A stretch of DNA of 64,000 nt from NCBI RefSeq assembly GCF_002575655.3, contig NC_053037.3, positions 142,425,207 to 142,489,206 of the forward strand. The letters run 5' to 3'. Source of the stretch: Aegilops tauschii subsp. strangulata. Taxonomy: Eukaryota; Streptophyta; Magnoliopsida; Poales; Poaceae. Position 1 is the first letter of the stretch. Each line of letters opens with the position of its first letter. The position numbers and the translations under genes were made by a program. The notes under the pieces are model-generated. The model did no database searches and was not told the origin of the DNA. It was given only the letters and a program-made list of their open reading frames with translations. Positions 50,701-62,208 of this stretch are shown in pieces.

Positions 50701-50953
50701 TTACGTTGATTCCACCTCCCAAAATTCACAAATATTCCAAAGTAATTCTCCGTAAATTTTTATTGCATTTGGACTTCGTTTGATATGGATTTTCTGCGAA
50801 ACAAAAAACATGCAACAAACAGGAAATGGTACTGGGCACTGGATCAATATGTTAGTCCAAATAAATCATATAAAATGTTGCCAAAAGTGTATAAAAGTTG
50901 TATAATATTGGCATGAAACAATAAAAAATTATAGATATGACGGAGACGTATCA
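50701..50953 (-). repeat. Sabrina/WHAM-like LTR, truncated, minus strand
   Basis: Read on the minus strand it starts TGATACGTCTCCGTC at 50953, preceded by the polypurine tract AGCTTGGGGATGT, and is cut at 50701 by the Maximus-like 3' LTR. Only the first 253 bp are present. Confidence 0.72.
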
Positions 50954-53048
50954 ACATCCCCAAGCTGAATTCCTGTTCGTCCTCAAGTAGGTAAATGATA
51001 AAAAAGATAATTTTTGATGTGGAATGCTACCTAGCATAAACTTGATCATATATCTAATCATGGCATGAATATTAAGACATAAGTGATTCAAAGTAATAAT
51101 CTATAATTTTACATAAAGACATCAACACTCAGGCATCCCAACAAACAATCATGTCTTTCAAAATATCAACGCGAAAGAAAGCTATCCCTACAAAATCATA
51201 TAGTCTTGTCATGCTTTGTCTTCTTAACACAAAGTATTTGTCATGCACAACTCCGATGACAAGCCGAGCAATTGGTTCATACTTTTTAACGCGCTTCAGC
51301 TTTTTCAACCCTCATGCAATACATGAGCGCAAGCCATGGATATAGCACTACGGGTGGAATAGAGTATGATGATAGGGGTAAATACAGAGAAGATTAAAAA
51401 GTAAGAAAGTCTCACATCGATGCGGCTAACCAACGGCTACGGAGATGCCCATCAATTGATATCAATGCGAGGAGTAGGGATTGCCATGCAACGAATGCAC
51501 TAAGAGCTATAAGTTTATGAAAGCTCAATATGAAAACTAAGTGGGTGTGCTTCTAACTCTATAATGAAAAATTCCCACTAGTATATGAAAGTGACAACAT
51601 AGGAGACTCTCCATATGAAAAACATGGTGCTACTTTGAAGCACAAGCGTGGAACTAGCATGCCCCTTCTCTCTTTATTTCTTTATTTTCCTTTTTCTTTC
51701 TTTTCTTTCTTTTCTTTCTTTTTTTTCTTTTTTATTTCTCTCTCTCATTGTCCGGAGTCTCATCCCGACTTGTGGGGGAATCATAGTCTCCATCATCCTT
51801 TCCTCACCGGGGCAATGTTCTAAAAATGATTAATGATGATCATCACACTTCTATTTACTTATAACTCAAAAGAAATAAAAATTACAACTCGATACCTATA
51901 ACAAAGTATGACTCTATATGAATGCCTCTGGCGGTGTACCATGATGTGCAATGATCTAGCGTAACAACGATATAAAAACGGACAAGCCATGGAAATATCA
52001 TGCAAAGCAATATGACAATGAATGCTCAAGTCGTCAAAACGGAAGCGGTGGAAGTTGCATGGCAATATATCTCAGAATGGCTATGGAAAGACCATAATAG
52101 GTAGGTATGGTGGCTGTTTTGAGGAAGATATAATAAGGCTTAGGTGTGATAGAGTGTATCATATAACGGGGTTGGGATGCACCTGCGAAGTTTGCACCAC
52201 ATCTCGATGTGAGAAAGGGCAATGCACGTTACCTTAGAGGCTAGCAAATGGCGGAAAGGTAAGAGTGTGTATAATCCATGGACTCACATTAGTCATAAAG
52301 AACTCATATACTTCTTGCAAAAGTTTATTAGCCCTCGAAGCAAAGTACTACTACGCATGTCCCTAAGGGGATAGATTGGTAGGAAAAGACTATCGCTCGT
52401 CCCTGACCGCCACTCATAAGGGAGACAATCAATAATAAATCACACTCCAACTTCATAGCATAACCAGAGACTATACGTGCATGCTTCGGGAATCACAAAC
52501 CTTAACACCAATATTCTTACTAACCACAACCATTTACTAGTACCTCCCACATATTCCATCTCTATATCGCAAAACTATTGCAAGGAATGAAACATATCAT
52601 ATCCAGTGATCTATAAGTTTTATGTAGGATTTTATGACTAACCATGCAATTGACCAATTCCTGTTGACTCTCTAAATAGATCTAAGTGAAGCATGAGAGT
52701 TTAATTCTTTCTACAAAAGATCATGCTGTAATAAATATAAGTGAAGAAAAAGAGCGTTCTACAAACAACTGTTTTCTACGGAAGAGAAACAGGCAATCCA
52801 AATTTCAAATGATATAAGTGAAGCAAATGAAGCATTCTATAAAGCCATACTCAAAAGATATAAGTTTAGTACAATGAGCATTCTATAAATCGACCATGAA
52901 CTATCTCATACCAGCATGGTGCATAAAAGAAAAATGAAAACCAAATGCAAAAGATGCTCCAAGATTTGCACATAACACATGAACGAAATGAAGACGAAAA
53001 CAAACCGATACTTGTTGAAGAAAGATGGGATGCCTTCCGGGGCATCCC
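50954..53048 (-). repeat. Sabrina-like internal non-coding region, copy B
   Basis: From 51459 to 53048 nearly identical to 1-1594. The part 50954-51458 is its downstream continuation to the polypurine tract; copy A would have it left of the window. Contains a (TTTCT)n tract at about 51668-51749. No gene. Confidence 0.72.
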
Positions 53049-55406
53049 TGATACGTCTCCAACGTGTCTATAATTTTTGATTCTTCCATGCTATTATATT
53101 ATCCATCTTGATGTTTTATATGCATTTATATGCTATTTTATATGATTTTTGGGACTAACCTATTAACCTAGAGCCCAATGCCAATTTTTTTCCTTGTTTT
53201 TGAGTTCTACAGAAAAGGGATATCAAACGGAGTCCAAACGAGCTAAAAATTTACGGTGATTTTTTTATGGACCAGAAGAAGCCCCCGAAGCAAAAGAGTT
53301 GGGACAGAAGAGTCCCGAGCCAACCACAAGGGTGGAGGGCGCTCCGTCCTTGTGGTTGACTCATGGACCCTTGACATGAAAATGATGCAAATAAATCCTA
53401 TAAATACAGAAACCCCCAAAAAGAAACCTAGATCGGGAGTTCCGGTGCCGCAAGCCTCTATAGCCACGAAAAACCAATCGGGAGCCTGTTCCGGCACCCT
53501 GCCGTAGGAGGAAACCATCACTGGTGGCCATCTTCATCATCCCGGCGCTCTCCATGATGAGGAGGAAGTAGTTCACCCTTGGGGCTGAGGGTATGTACCA
53601 GTGGCTATGTGTTTGATCTCTCTGTCTCTCTCTCTCTCGTGTTCTTGATATGGCACGATCTTGATGTACCACGAGCTTTGCTATTATAGTTGGATCTTTG
53701 TGACGCCCCCGATTCGACCGTACACTAATCATACACGCAAATGTGTACGACCAAGATCACGGACTCACAGGAAGATATCACAACACCACTCTAGACACAG
53801 AATTAAGTAAAACAAGCTTTATATTACAAGCCAAGCGCCTCGAGGGCTCGAATACATAGCTCGATACACAAGAGTCAGCGGAAGCAACAATATCTGAGTA
53901 CAGACATAAGTTAGACAAGACTGCCTTAAGAAGAGTAGCACAAAAGCAACAACGATCAAAGAGGCAAGGCCTCCTGCCTAACTACTCCTGGTCGTTGGCG
54001 GCCTTCATGTAGTAGTATCCGTTAATAGTGGCATCTGGCTCCAGGGTCCACCAACTAGTTGCAACAACCAGAAAGAAGGAATAAAGGGGAAAATGGATAG
54101 CAAAGCAACCATGAGTACTCATCCAAAGTACTCGCAAGCATCAAATCGAAACTAAGTATGCATTGGTATCAAATGGAAGGGTTGTATCTGTGGACTGAAC
54201 TGGAGAATGCCAGAATAGAGGGAAAGGCCTAGCCTATCGAAGACTAGCATCTTCAAGCAGCTGCAAGCATCTTGCAACATGTAGAAGAGTAAAGAATAAC
54301 AGTTTATAATTAACAAGCATGTTGTAACATTAATGCCCAGAGATCCTTCCCCGACTCCCTGCGAGAAAGCAGGTCCGTTCGTCTGTCACACATCCCTATC
54401 ATAGCGAACCTGCAACCGCCACCCTCCGGTTAGTCTGCCCGAAAATGCCTAACACTCGGGAAACATTCCCGGATGTTTTCCCCTTCGCCGGTATCGCATA
54501 GTACTGCGTTAGAACCACCTAGCTTTGCTTATTGCCTGTCATGCATCTATTTGCTCTGTATTTACTGTTTCTTCCCCCTCTTCTCTCCGGTAGACACCGA
54601 GACCACTGTTGATGCCCCTATGATCGACTGCGTCGACGACGACCCTTCTTCCCTTTCAACGGAGCTTCTAGGCAAGCCCCCCCTTTGATCATCCCGATAT
54701 CGCCCATTCCATTCGCTCATGATTGCATTAGATTTTGCTACTATAATTGATTGCTCCTATTCTGATGCAGAGCCTGCTTTTGTACCTGTTGTTGTACCTT
54801 ACCTGGTTATCCTAAACTGCTTAGTATATGTTGGTTAGTGATCCATCAGTGACCCCCACCTTGTCCTTGTTGCCCCTACTTCATCATCGACGACTCGAAC
54901 AACGTGATCGACGATCAGAGCCCGACACCTCACATCACATCATGCCCCTTTTGTTGCTCGACTCTGCAGAGCTACTATCGAGTGCCAAGGGTGATACGTC
55001 ATAACTCACTCCTGGTGATGACTTTGTAGTGTAGCTATTCGGTCGTGGTCATAGAGGGTGATTCCTCCTTAACCACTTCCAATACGACTCTGTCGTGCAA
55101 CTCCTCAAGTGTGAACCTCGAGGGTGGCTCCTCTTACATTCACCTTGATGATTACATCGAGTGGAATCCACCAAGGGTGATTCCTCGGGTTTTCCCCTTG
55201 ATGTTTGGACACACGGTTACCTTGACTTTACTTGAGACCTTGGTGAAAGTTGGGCGGGCCCGGAGAGCACCCGCAAGATAATTACGTGGCACGGCCGGGC
55301 ATTCTGGGCCCTTGCCGTAAGTCCACGAGACGGGGCGACGCGGTCACATTATCGCGAGTCCCTGCTCGTCTCTGCAAGCTAATAATACATTATGGTTTGG
55401 GTATTT
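51459..55406 (+). repeat. Segmental duplication copy B (uninterrupted)
   Basis: Matches copy A across the same unrelated repeat joints. It lacks Gypsy-1 and contains the pre-insertion site GTGGCTATGTGTTTGAT near 53610. Beyond 55406 copy B continues in the TGTGACGCC repeat whereas copy A switches to Maximus-like sequence. Confidence 0.88.
53049..53698 (+). repeat. WHAM-like LTR piece, copy B (Gypsy-1 empty site)
   Basis: TGATACGTCTCCAACG start; continuous through the site that Gypsy-1 occupies in copy A, with a single CTATG. Contains a shorter (CT)n run than copy A (near 53617-53638). Cut at 53698 by the TGTGACGCC repeat. Confidence 0.7.
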
Positions 55407-55749
55407 GTTCTGAGTTGGCCTTTGGCCTTTACGCACTAACCACCACGCGAGAATAGTTATGGGCGTCGACGACGTAGTATCAGCCGAAGCTTTGTTAGAC
55501 GTCCAGTTCAGCATTGCGGCACGGCTGGGCCGGCGCCATCCAGGCAGCCTGGATCTGCCCCGCACGCAATGACCCAGAGTGCAACGGGCGATGGGCCCAG
55601 ACCCCAGAGTGCTTAGGATGTAGACCGGCGGGGACCTCTCTGCTGAGCCTAGGTAGGGCTACAATGTGTTGATCTTCCGAGGCCGGGCATGACCCAGGAA
55701 AGTGTGTTCATCCAGAGTGATCAAACGTGTTGGAAAACGTGGTGCACCC
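53699..55749. repeat. TGTGACGCC-type LTR-like composite repeat, copy B
   Basis: Longer than copy A at the right end; the extra 55407-55749 continues the plus-oriented part. It includes the degenerate tandem array at about 54956-55200. Non-coding. It is ended by the Gypsy-3 LTR. Confidence 0.6.
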
Positions 55750-56219
55750 TCACGGAGTCCTGGATTAGGGGGTCCTCGGACAGCCGGACTATATCCTTTG
55801 GCCGGACTGTTGGACTACGAAGATACAAGATTGAAGACTTCGTCCCGTGTCTGGGTGGGACTCTCCTTGGCGTGGAAGGCAAGCTTGGCAATACGGATAT
55901 GTAGATCTCCTCCCTTGTAACTGACTCTGTGTAACCCTAGCCCCCTCCGGTGTCTATATAAACCGGAGGGTTTAGTCCGTAGGACAACAACAATCATACC
56001 ATAGGCGAGCTTCTAGGGTTTAGCCTCTACGATCTCGTGGTAGATCAACTCTTGTAATACTCATATCATCAAGATCAATCAAGCAGGAAGTAGGGTACTA
56101 CCTCCATCGAGAGGGCCCGAACCTGGGTAAACATCGTGTCCCCCGCCTCCTGTTACCATCCGCCTTAGACGCACAGTTCGGGACCCCCTACCCGAGATCC
56201 GCCGGTTTTGACACCGACA
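55750..56219 (+). repeat. Gypsy-3 5' LTR
   Basis: Ends GACACCGACA before the primer site. TATA box TATATAAA at 55955-55962. The start is set by the recognised terminal sequence ACGGAGTCCTGGATTAGG and could be off by a few bases. Confidence 0.75.
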
Positions 56220-56220
56220 T

Positions 56221-56238
56221 TGGTGCTTTCATTGAGAG
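56221..56238 (+). other. Gypsy-3 primer binding site
   Basis: TGGTGCTTTCATTGAGAG starts one base after the LTR end. tRNA not assigned. Confidence 0.65.
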
Positions 56239-56350
56239 TTCCACTGTGCCGTCATCATAAGGCTGGATTGCTCGTCTCGTTGTCAAGGACAACATCACCT
56301 CTGGGGGAGCCCTGGCTGTAGGCCAAACTCTCCGACTAGGCGGCTTCGTC

Positions 56351-57110
56351 ATGACCGTCCGTTCGGCCGCGGCGCCGATGATGACTTCTCGGGTCATCAA
56401 AAACAACCTCCACGTCGGCTCGGGATTCGCCGAGCAGATGGATCCAATGGAGCTCTCCTCCTTGAACGAGCTCTTGGATTGCATCGCCACCTTGGGAGTC
56501 GCTACGGACTATGATCAGATCGGGCTTAAACCCGACCAGAGGGAGATTAACTCTCCGCCGGTCACCCATCAGATAGCGGTGGTGGAGGAACAACGCAGCG
56601 ATTCCTCCTCTATCTTGAGGACGAACTATGTCCGGATTCCCAAGCTCTCTGAGCCGGATACCCATCTACGGGAGGACATGGCCCAAGCTCTGTACCTAGA
56701 ATCAGACAGCGGGCCAGACCTATTGGGCAACATCCCGGAGCCCGAACTTCTAAGATCGGAAACTTCTCCGCCCCTGGGTCTCAGATCGGGTCAAGGTTCG
56801 GACTTAAATCCACCCACCCACCCAGATGTAAGCGATCTTTCCCACATTATACAAGAGCCCCAGGAGACAGTACATCACTATTGGGCCAGATTCCTCCTTG
56901 TAATGAACAAGGTCAAGGACTGTCGCGAGGAAGATGCAATTTCATTCTTTTGCAATAATTGCACGGACAAGGGAATCCTCAACGCCATAAGTCGCCGTGA
57001 CATAGCACACTTCGCTGACTTGGCGGCCATAGTACGGAAGTGTTGTGCGATGGAAAGCGCCTGGAAAACCCAAACAAAATTCTGGGATCCTCCGCCCTCA
57101 CTAAACCCCC
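56351..57110 (+). pseudogene. Gypsy-3 gag
   Basis: ATG at 56351. The core retained is QEPQETVHHYWARFLLVMNK and NISRR-type helices (ILNAISRRDIAHFADLAAIV). Near 57080-57110, at a C-rich run, coding switches to the frame used from 57040 onward. The part before the core looks shorter than in the other two elements; I cannot measure the loss. Confidence 0.8.
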
Positions 57111-58140
57111 CGTCCAAACTAAAAGGGTGTACTCTCGTAAGTCACCCGATCCAATTACAAAGAAACAAAAACCCACTACAGGGCGCGGAACCGTATTGGA
57201 GGGATGGCTTAATGGGCCATGCAACATTCACAGTACAGCGGATACCATGCGAACACACAGCCTTAGAGCATGTTGGGTACTCCGACAGGTGGCCAAGAGC
57301 GGTGAGGATCTCCTCATCAACAATACCGCAGAGCACCATCCCGCAGAAAACAACAATACAATATTGACAGTCTTCGAGACCTTCTCCTCGAATAATAGGC
57401 GTAAGCGAGCACTCCGCAGCCTTGCCGAAGTCTACCACGTGGCAGCAATAAATCCATGGAGTGATACGGCTATCACCTTCAATGCCAGTGACGAACCTAA
57501 ATTCCGAACAGCCCGAGCAACAGCCGCATTGGTCCTTAGTCCAATTGTGGACGGCTTCTGGCTTACTAAAGTGCTCATGGACGGCGGCAGCGGATTAAAC
57601 CTCATCTATGAAGAAACTCTTAGCAAAATGGAAATAGACAGGAGCTGCATTGGGCAAAGCAACATGACCTTCAGAGGAATCATCCCTAGTCGGGAGGCAC
57701 GATGTGCAGGAAAAATCACGCTAGACGTGGTATTCGGCATGCCGGAGAATTATAGGTATGAATAAATCACATTCCAAGTGGCCCCGTTCAGTAGCGGATA
57801 CCACGCCCTTTTAGGGCGGGAGGCATTCACGATCTTCCAAGCTATACCCCATTACGGGTACATGAAGCTCAAAATGCCCGGGCCCAATGGAATCATCACT
57901 CTAGCTAGTGATCCGAACATAGCACTCCGCGTCGAAAATAAAACTGCCGCACTAGCCCTCGAGGCGTTATCCGAAGCCCTCGCGGCCGAAGAACTGACGG
58001 TGCTGCGCTCCACAGTGGACAGGGACGACGTGATACTCGACAAAAGACCCAAATCCACCTCTTTTAAACCAGCGGATGAAATAGTCAAATTCCAAGTCCA
58101 CCCAACGGACCCTACAAAAACAGCATCCATCGGGGCATAG
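57040..58140 (+). pseudogene. Gypsy-3 gag C-terminus and protease
   Basis: Finger C-x2-H-x8-H-x4-C at 57220-57273, protease signature LMDGGSGLNLIY (Asp codon 57580). TAA at 57763-57765 and TAG at 58138-58140 interrupt one continuous frame. Confidence 0.84.
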
Positions 58141-59552
58141 TTAAACCCCACAGTAGACACCGCACTATGAGAGTTCTTGCGCGAGAATTGGGACATCTTC
58201 GCCTGGCATCCTTCAGACATGCCAGGAATCCCACGCAGGCTGGCCGAGCATAGCCTTAACGTTCTAAAGGGGTTCAAGCCGGTCAAGCAGACTCTTCGGC
58301 GTTTCTCTGAACCTAAATGACAAGCCATGGGAGAGGAGTTAGCCAAGTTACTTGAGGCCGGATTCATCAGAGAAATAAAAACATCCGGACTGGCTAGCAA
58401 ACCTGGTGATGGTACCAAAGAAGGACAAATCCTGGCGCCTATGTGTCGATTTCAAGGACCTTAACAAGGCTTGCCCCAAAGATCCCTCCCCCCCCCCGCA
58501 TCGACCAAATTATCGACGCTACCGCAGGACACGATTCATTGTGTTTCCTCGATGCATACTCCAGATACCATCAAATTAAGATGGCGGAGTCCGACCAAGC
58601 CGCAACGGCATTTATCACCCCATACGGCCCCTTCTGTTTCAACACCATGCTTTTCGGGCTCAAAAACGCCGGTGCAACCTATCAACGCATGATTCAGACA
58701 TGCTTGGAAACACAGATTGGCAAAATAGTGGAGGCGTACGTAGACGATGTGGTCATTAAAACCAGACACGTCGAATCCTTAATAGATGACTTGAGGCTCA
58801 TGTTCGACAATCTCCAAACATACGACATCAAGCTCAATCCGGAAAAATGCATCTTCGGTGTGCCCGCCGGAAAGCTCTTAGGCTTCATCATCTCTAATAG
58901 AGGAATTGAAGCAAACCCGGCTAAAATCCGAGCTTTGTCACAGTTGGGTATCCCAACAGACCTCAAGCAAATCCAGAAACTAACTGGATGCGTGGCTGCC
59001 TTAAGCCGCTTTATCTCCCGATTAGGAGAAAAGGCACTACCCCTTTATCGCCTTCTTCGGCGCACCGAACACTTCGAGTGGACGGATGCGGCCATGGCCG
59101 GATTGGAAGAAATAAAAGCCATCCTAGCCACCAACCCAATCTTGGCCGCGCCAAATGTCGGCGAACCAATGCTGTTATATATAGCGGCAACTCACCAAGT
59201 TGTAAGCGCAGTGCTCGTCGTCGAATGAGAGATGGACGGACATAAGTTCCCACTTCAAAAGCCGGTATACTATGTATCCACTGTCCTCACTCCATGCAAA
59301 TCACGGTACCCACATTATCAAAAGATAGCATACTCGGTCTTCATGGTATCCCGGAAACTACGACACTACTTTCAGGAGTGTTCAATCACGGTGGCCTCTG
59401 AAGTACCACTCAACGACATAATAAACAACCGCGATGCCACGGGCCGGATTGCTAAATGGGCTATTGAGCTCCTCCCATTCGACATAATATACAAACCACG
59501 GCGAGCCATTAAGTCACAAGTACTGGCTGATTTTGTCGCCGAATGGACATAA
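58141..59552 (+). pseudogene. Gypsy-3 reverse transcriptase and start of RNase H
   Basis: The N-terminal part 58141-58440 carries TGA stops (58171-58173; 58318-58320) and a frameshift. From 58443 the palm is readable: AGATYQRMIQTCL and YVDD at 58737-58748, FGVPAGKLLGF. TGA at 59226-59228. The connection domain ends at a TAA 59550-59552. Confidence 0.86.
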
Positions 59553-60419
59553 GCTGAACTCCCTAAAGAGTACGGCGCATACTCCAATTGGATCATGCAC
59601 TTTGACGGCTCTAAAATGCTAGCTGGTCTAGGGGCTGGTGTTGTCCTGACATCCCCCACCGGAGATACAATCCAATACGTACTCCAAATACTATACACAG
59701 ACTCCAACAACGCAGCAGAATACGAGGCCCTGTTACACGGTCTCCGGATGGCAGTCTCCATAGGTATTCAACGCCTAGAGGTGCGTGGGGATTAGAACCT
59801 CGCAATATCTCAAATAAATGGAGACTTCGACACCAAGGATCCAAAAATGGTAGCTTATCGCAACGCCGTCCTCAATATGTCAGCTCGGTTTGAGGGGCTT
59901 GAATTCCACCATGTGATCCGGGAAAACAATCAGGCGGCAGATATCCTTGCCCGCATCGGTGCTAAGCGCGACCCTGTCCCACCTAATATCTTCTTGGAAA
60001 GGCTGTCTAAGCCTTCTGTGGTATGGGAAGGAGAGACCGGAAATAATAGTCCGGACCCGGCCACAACGCCAGATCCCGAGCACCCTGACGTAATCGGAGG
60101 CTTTGCCACCGAAATAACACCTTCCGCCCACGTGATTATGGCTATCATCGCCCCATGGACAGAACCCTTCTTGGCCTACCTAACTAGGCAGGAACTACCG
60201 GAGGACCCAAACGAGGCACGTTGCATTGTGCGGCGGTCTAAAGCCTACAAGGTCCATGAGGGAGAGCTTTATAAGAAAAGCGCTACCGGAGTCCTTCAAA
60301 GGTGCATCTCCGAAGAGGAAGGACGACAACTTTTGGCAGAAATCCATGCTGGACTTGGCGGCCACCATGCCGCAGCCCGGGCCCTTGTAAGCAAGGCCTT
60401 CTGTACAGGTTTTTACTAG
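59553..60419 (+). pseudogene. Gypsy-3 RNase H and integrase N-terminus
   Basis: In frame with the preceding part: MHFDGSKMLAGLGAGVVL, NNAAEYEALLHGLRMA. TAG at 59793-59795, then the long linker and the beginning of the integrase HHCC finger (HAGLGGHHAAARALVSKAF). TAG at 60417-60419. Confidence 0.85.
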
Positions 60420-61389
60420 CCGACGACCCGAGCAGACGCACAGGATCTCGTTCAACGATGCGTCGGTTGCTAGCTTTTTGCAAATCAAAGCCATATGCCG
60501 CCTACCGCTCTCCAAACAATCCCCATCACTTGGCCCTTTGCAGTCTGGGGGCTTGATATGGTCGGACCCCTCAAAGGGGGAAGCCATAAGAAAAAAATAC
60601 TTATTGGTCATGGTGGATAAATTCACCAAATGGATAGAAGCCAAACTGGTTAAAACGGCCAAGTCCGGACCAGTGATAGACTTCATATCCGGGGTTGTAC
60701 ACCGTTACGGCGTCCCCCACAGCATCATCACCGATAACTGCTCGAACTTTACAGTCGACGAGGTAAAAATTTGGTGCAGCAACATGGGCATTAAGCTCGA
60801 TTATGCTTCTGTCTATCACCCGCAAACTAACGGTCAAGTCGAGCGAGCAAATGGTCTTATCATGAGCGGCATTAAACCCAGGTTAGTGCGATCCCTGAAG
60901 GAATCAAATACGCACTGGGTAGAGGAGCTCGACTCCGTACTATGGGGGCTGCGGACCACGCCGAATCGCACTACCGGATACACACCGTTTTTTATGGTGT
61001 ACGGCGCAGAGGCGGTACTGCCCTGCGACATCATTCATGACTCGCCTCGAGTGTGCATGTACGAAGAGAAAGAAGCCGAGCTTGATCGGCAGGACAGTTT
61101 GGACGCCCTGGAGGAGGAGTGTGACGTGGCAAAAGCCCGTTCCGCATTTTATCAGCAACAGGCTCGAAGGTATCAAAGCAGAGAAGTACGGGCCAAAACT
61201 TATAACATCGGCGAACTCGTTCTATGCCTACCGAAGAAGAAAAAGGACAAGCTGGAGCCCAAATGGGAAGGTCCCTTCATTATTGACCAAGTTCTGACCG
61301 GTGGAGCGTACCGTCTGCGGGATGCATCGGACAATCGACTCGAGCCAAACCCATGGAACGCAGCCAGACTCCGAAGGTTCTACGCCTAG
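60420..61389 (+). pseudogene. Gypsy-3 integrase core and C-terminus
   Basis: A frameshift between 60420 and 60550, then VMVDKFTKWIEAKLV, SIITDNCSNF, HPQTNGQVERANG (DDE triad) and a WEGPFIIDQVL C-terminal domain. Open from about 60570 to the natural stop at 61389, the best preserved part of this pol. Confidence 0.88.
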
Positions 61390-62208
61390 TGCCGGACTCT
61401 ATGTTCATCTCCTTACCTCCGTTAGTTTTTTATATATCCGTTATCTGTCTTTTCTTTCTTTCTTTCTTTCTTCCCTTTTCCTTCAAGGCCTTCAAAGACT
61501 AAAATGTGTCTTGACTACACAATCTTGACGCGCTAGCCGCGCTTATTATACCTGGGGGCTTCTTATACAGAAGCTTAATATAACTATTTTCCGGGCTCTA
61601 TGCCCCACACATGTGTTATTCTTCCACATGTACCTTTTTTTGCCATTATATGCATCGATATGACTTAAGTTTTGGCCAAGCTGGGTTGCCTGGCTCTTGT
61701 GTTTATGCCCTACATTCCCGTTAATTCGGCTAGGGCATAAGGGGAGCACCTCTGCGATTGTTACTGCCGGGTCAGCCGGATGTGTACCTCAGACTGGGTG
61801 AAGCCGAAAGCTAGCGTTCTTAAGGGAATATTCGGGCGGTGAACAAAAGATGACCTTTATTTATTGTAATACATGCCCCCAGATGTTTATATCCTGCGTC
61901 TCTTTTCGCAGCTCGGACATGCACATTAGGGCATGCGTACCCAGGGAAAGGAACCCTTAACGGAACTATTCTCCCTGGAAGATGTTTCTTACTATCCATG
62001 TAATATAACACAGCTAGTTGGGTACTTGTCTGTTCAAGCACTTATGACCCCTACGCCTGGTTTCCACGCGTACCCGGTTTTTACATAACTGAGCGGGTAT
62101 TCGGATACACTCCGGACTGTCGGGTCCAGAGGTCGAAGCGAAAAGGTCCGTCATGACAAATGATTTACAATCCGGCTAGGGACAATACATGTCACTTGAA
62201 GTACACAG
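61390..62208. other. Gypsy-3 convergent spacer
   Basis: 819 bp between integrase and the antisense stop. Includes a (CTTT)n microsatellite at about 61449-61473 and a G-rich CCTGGGGGCTTC block at 61551. No gene seen. Confidence 0.6.

Noticed and set aside
60540..60556. CTGGGGGCTTGATATGG inside integrase as a central polypurine tract (also near 25578)
   Set aside because: The G run encodes the conserved WGLDMVGP-type integrase segment, so protein constraint explains it.
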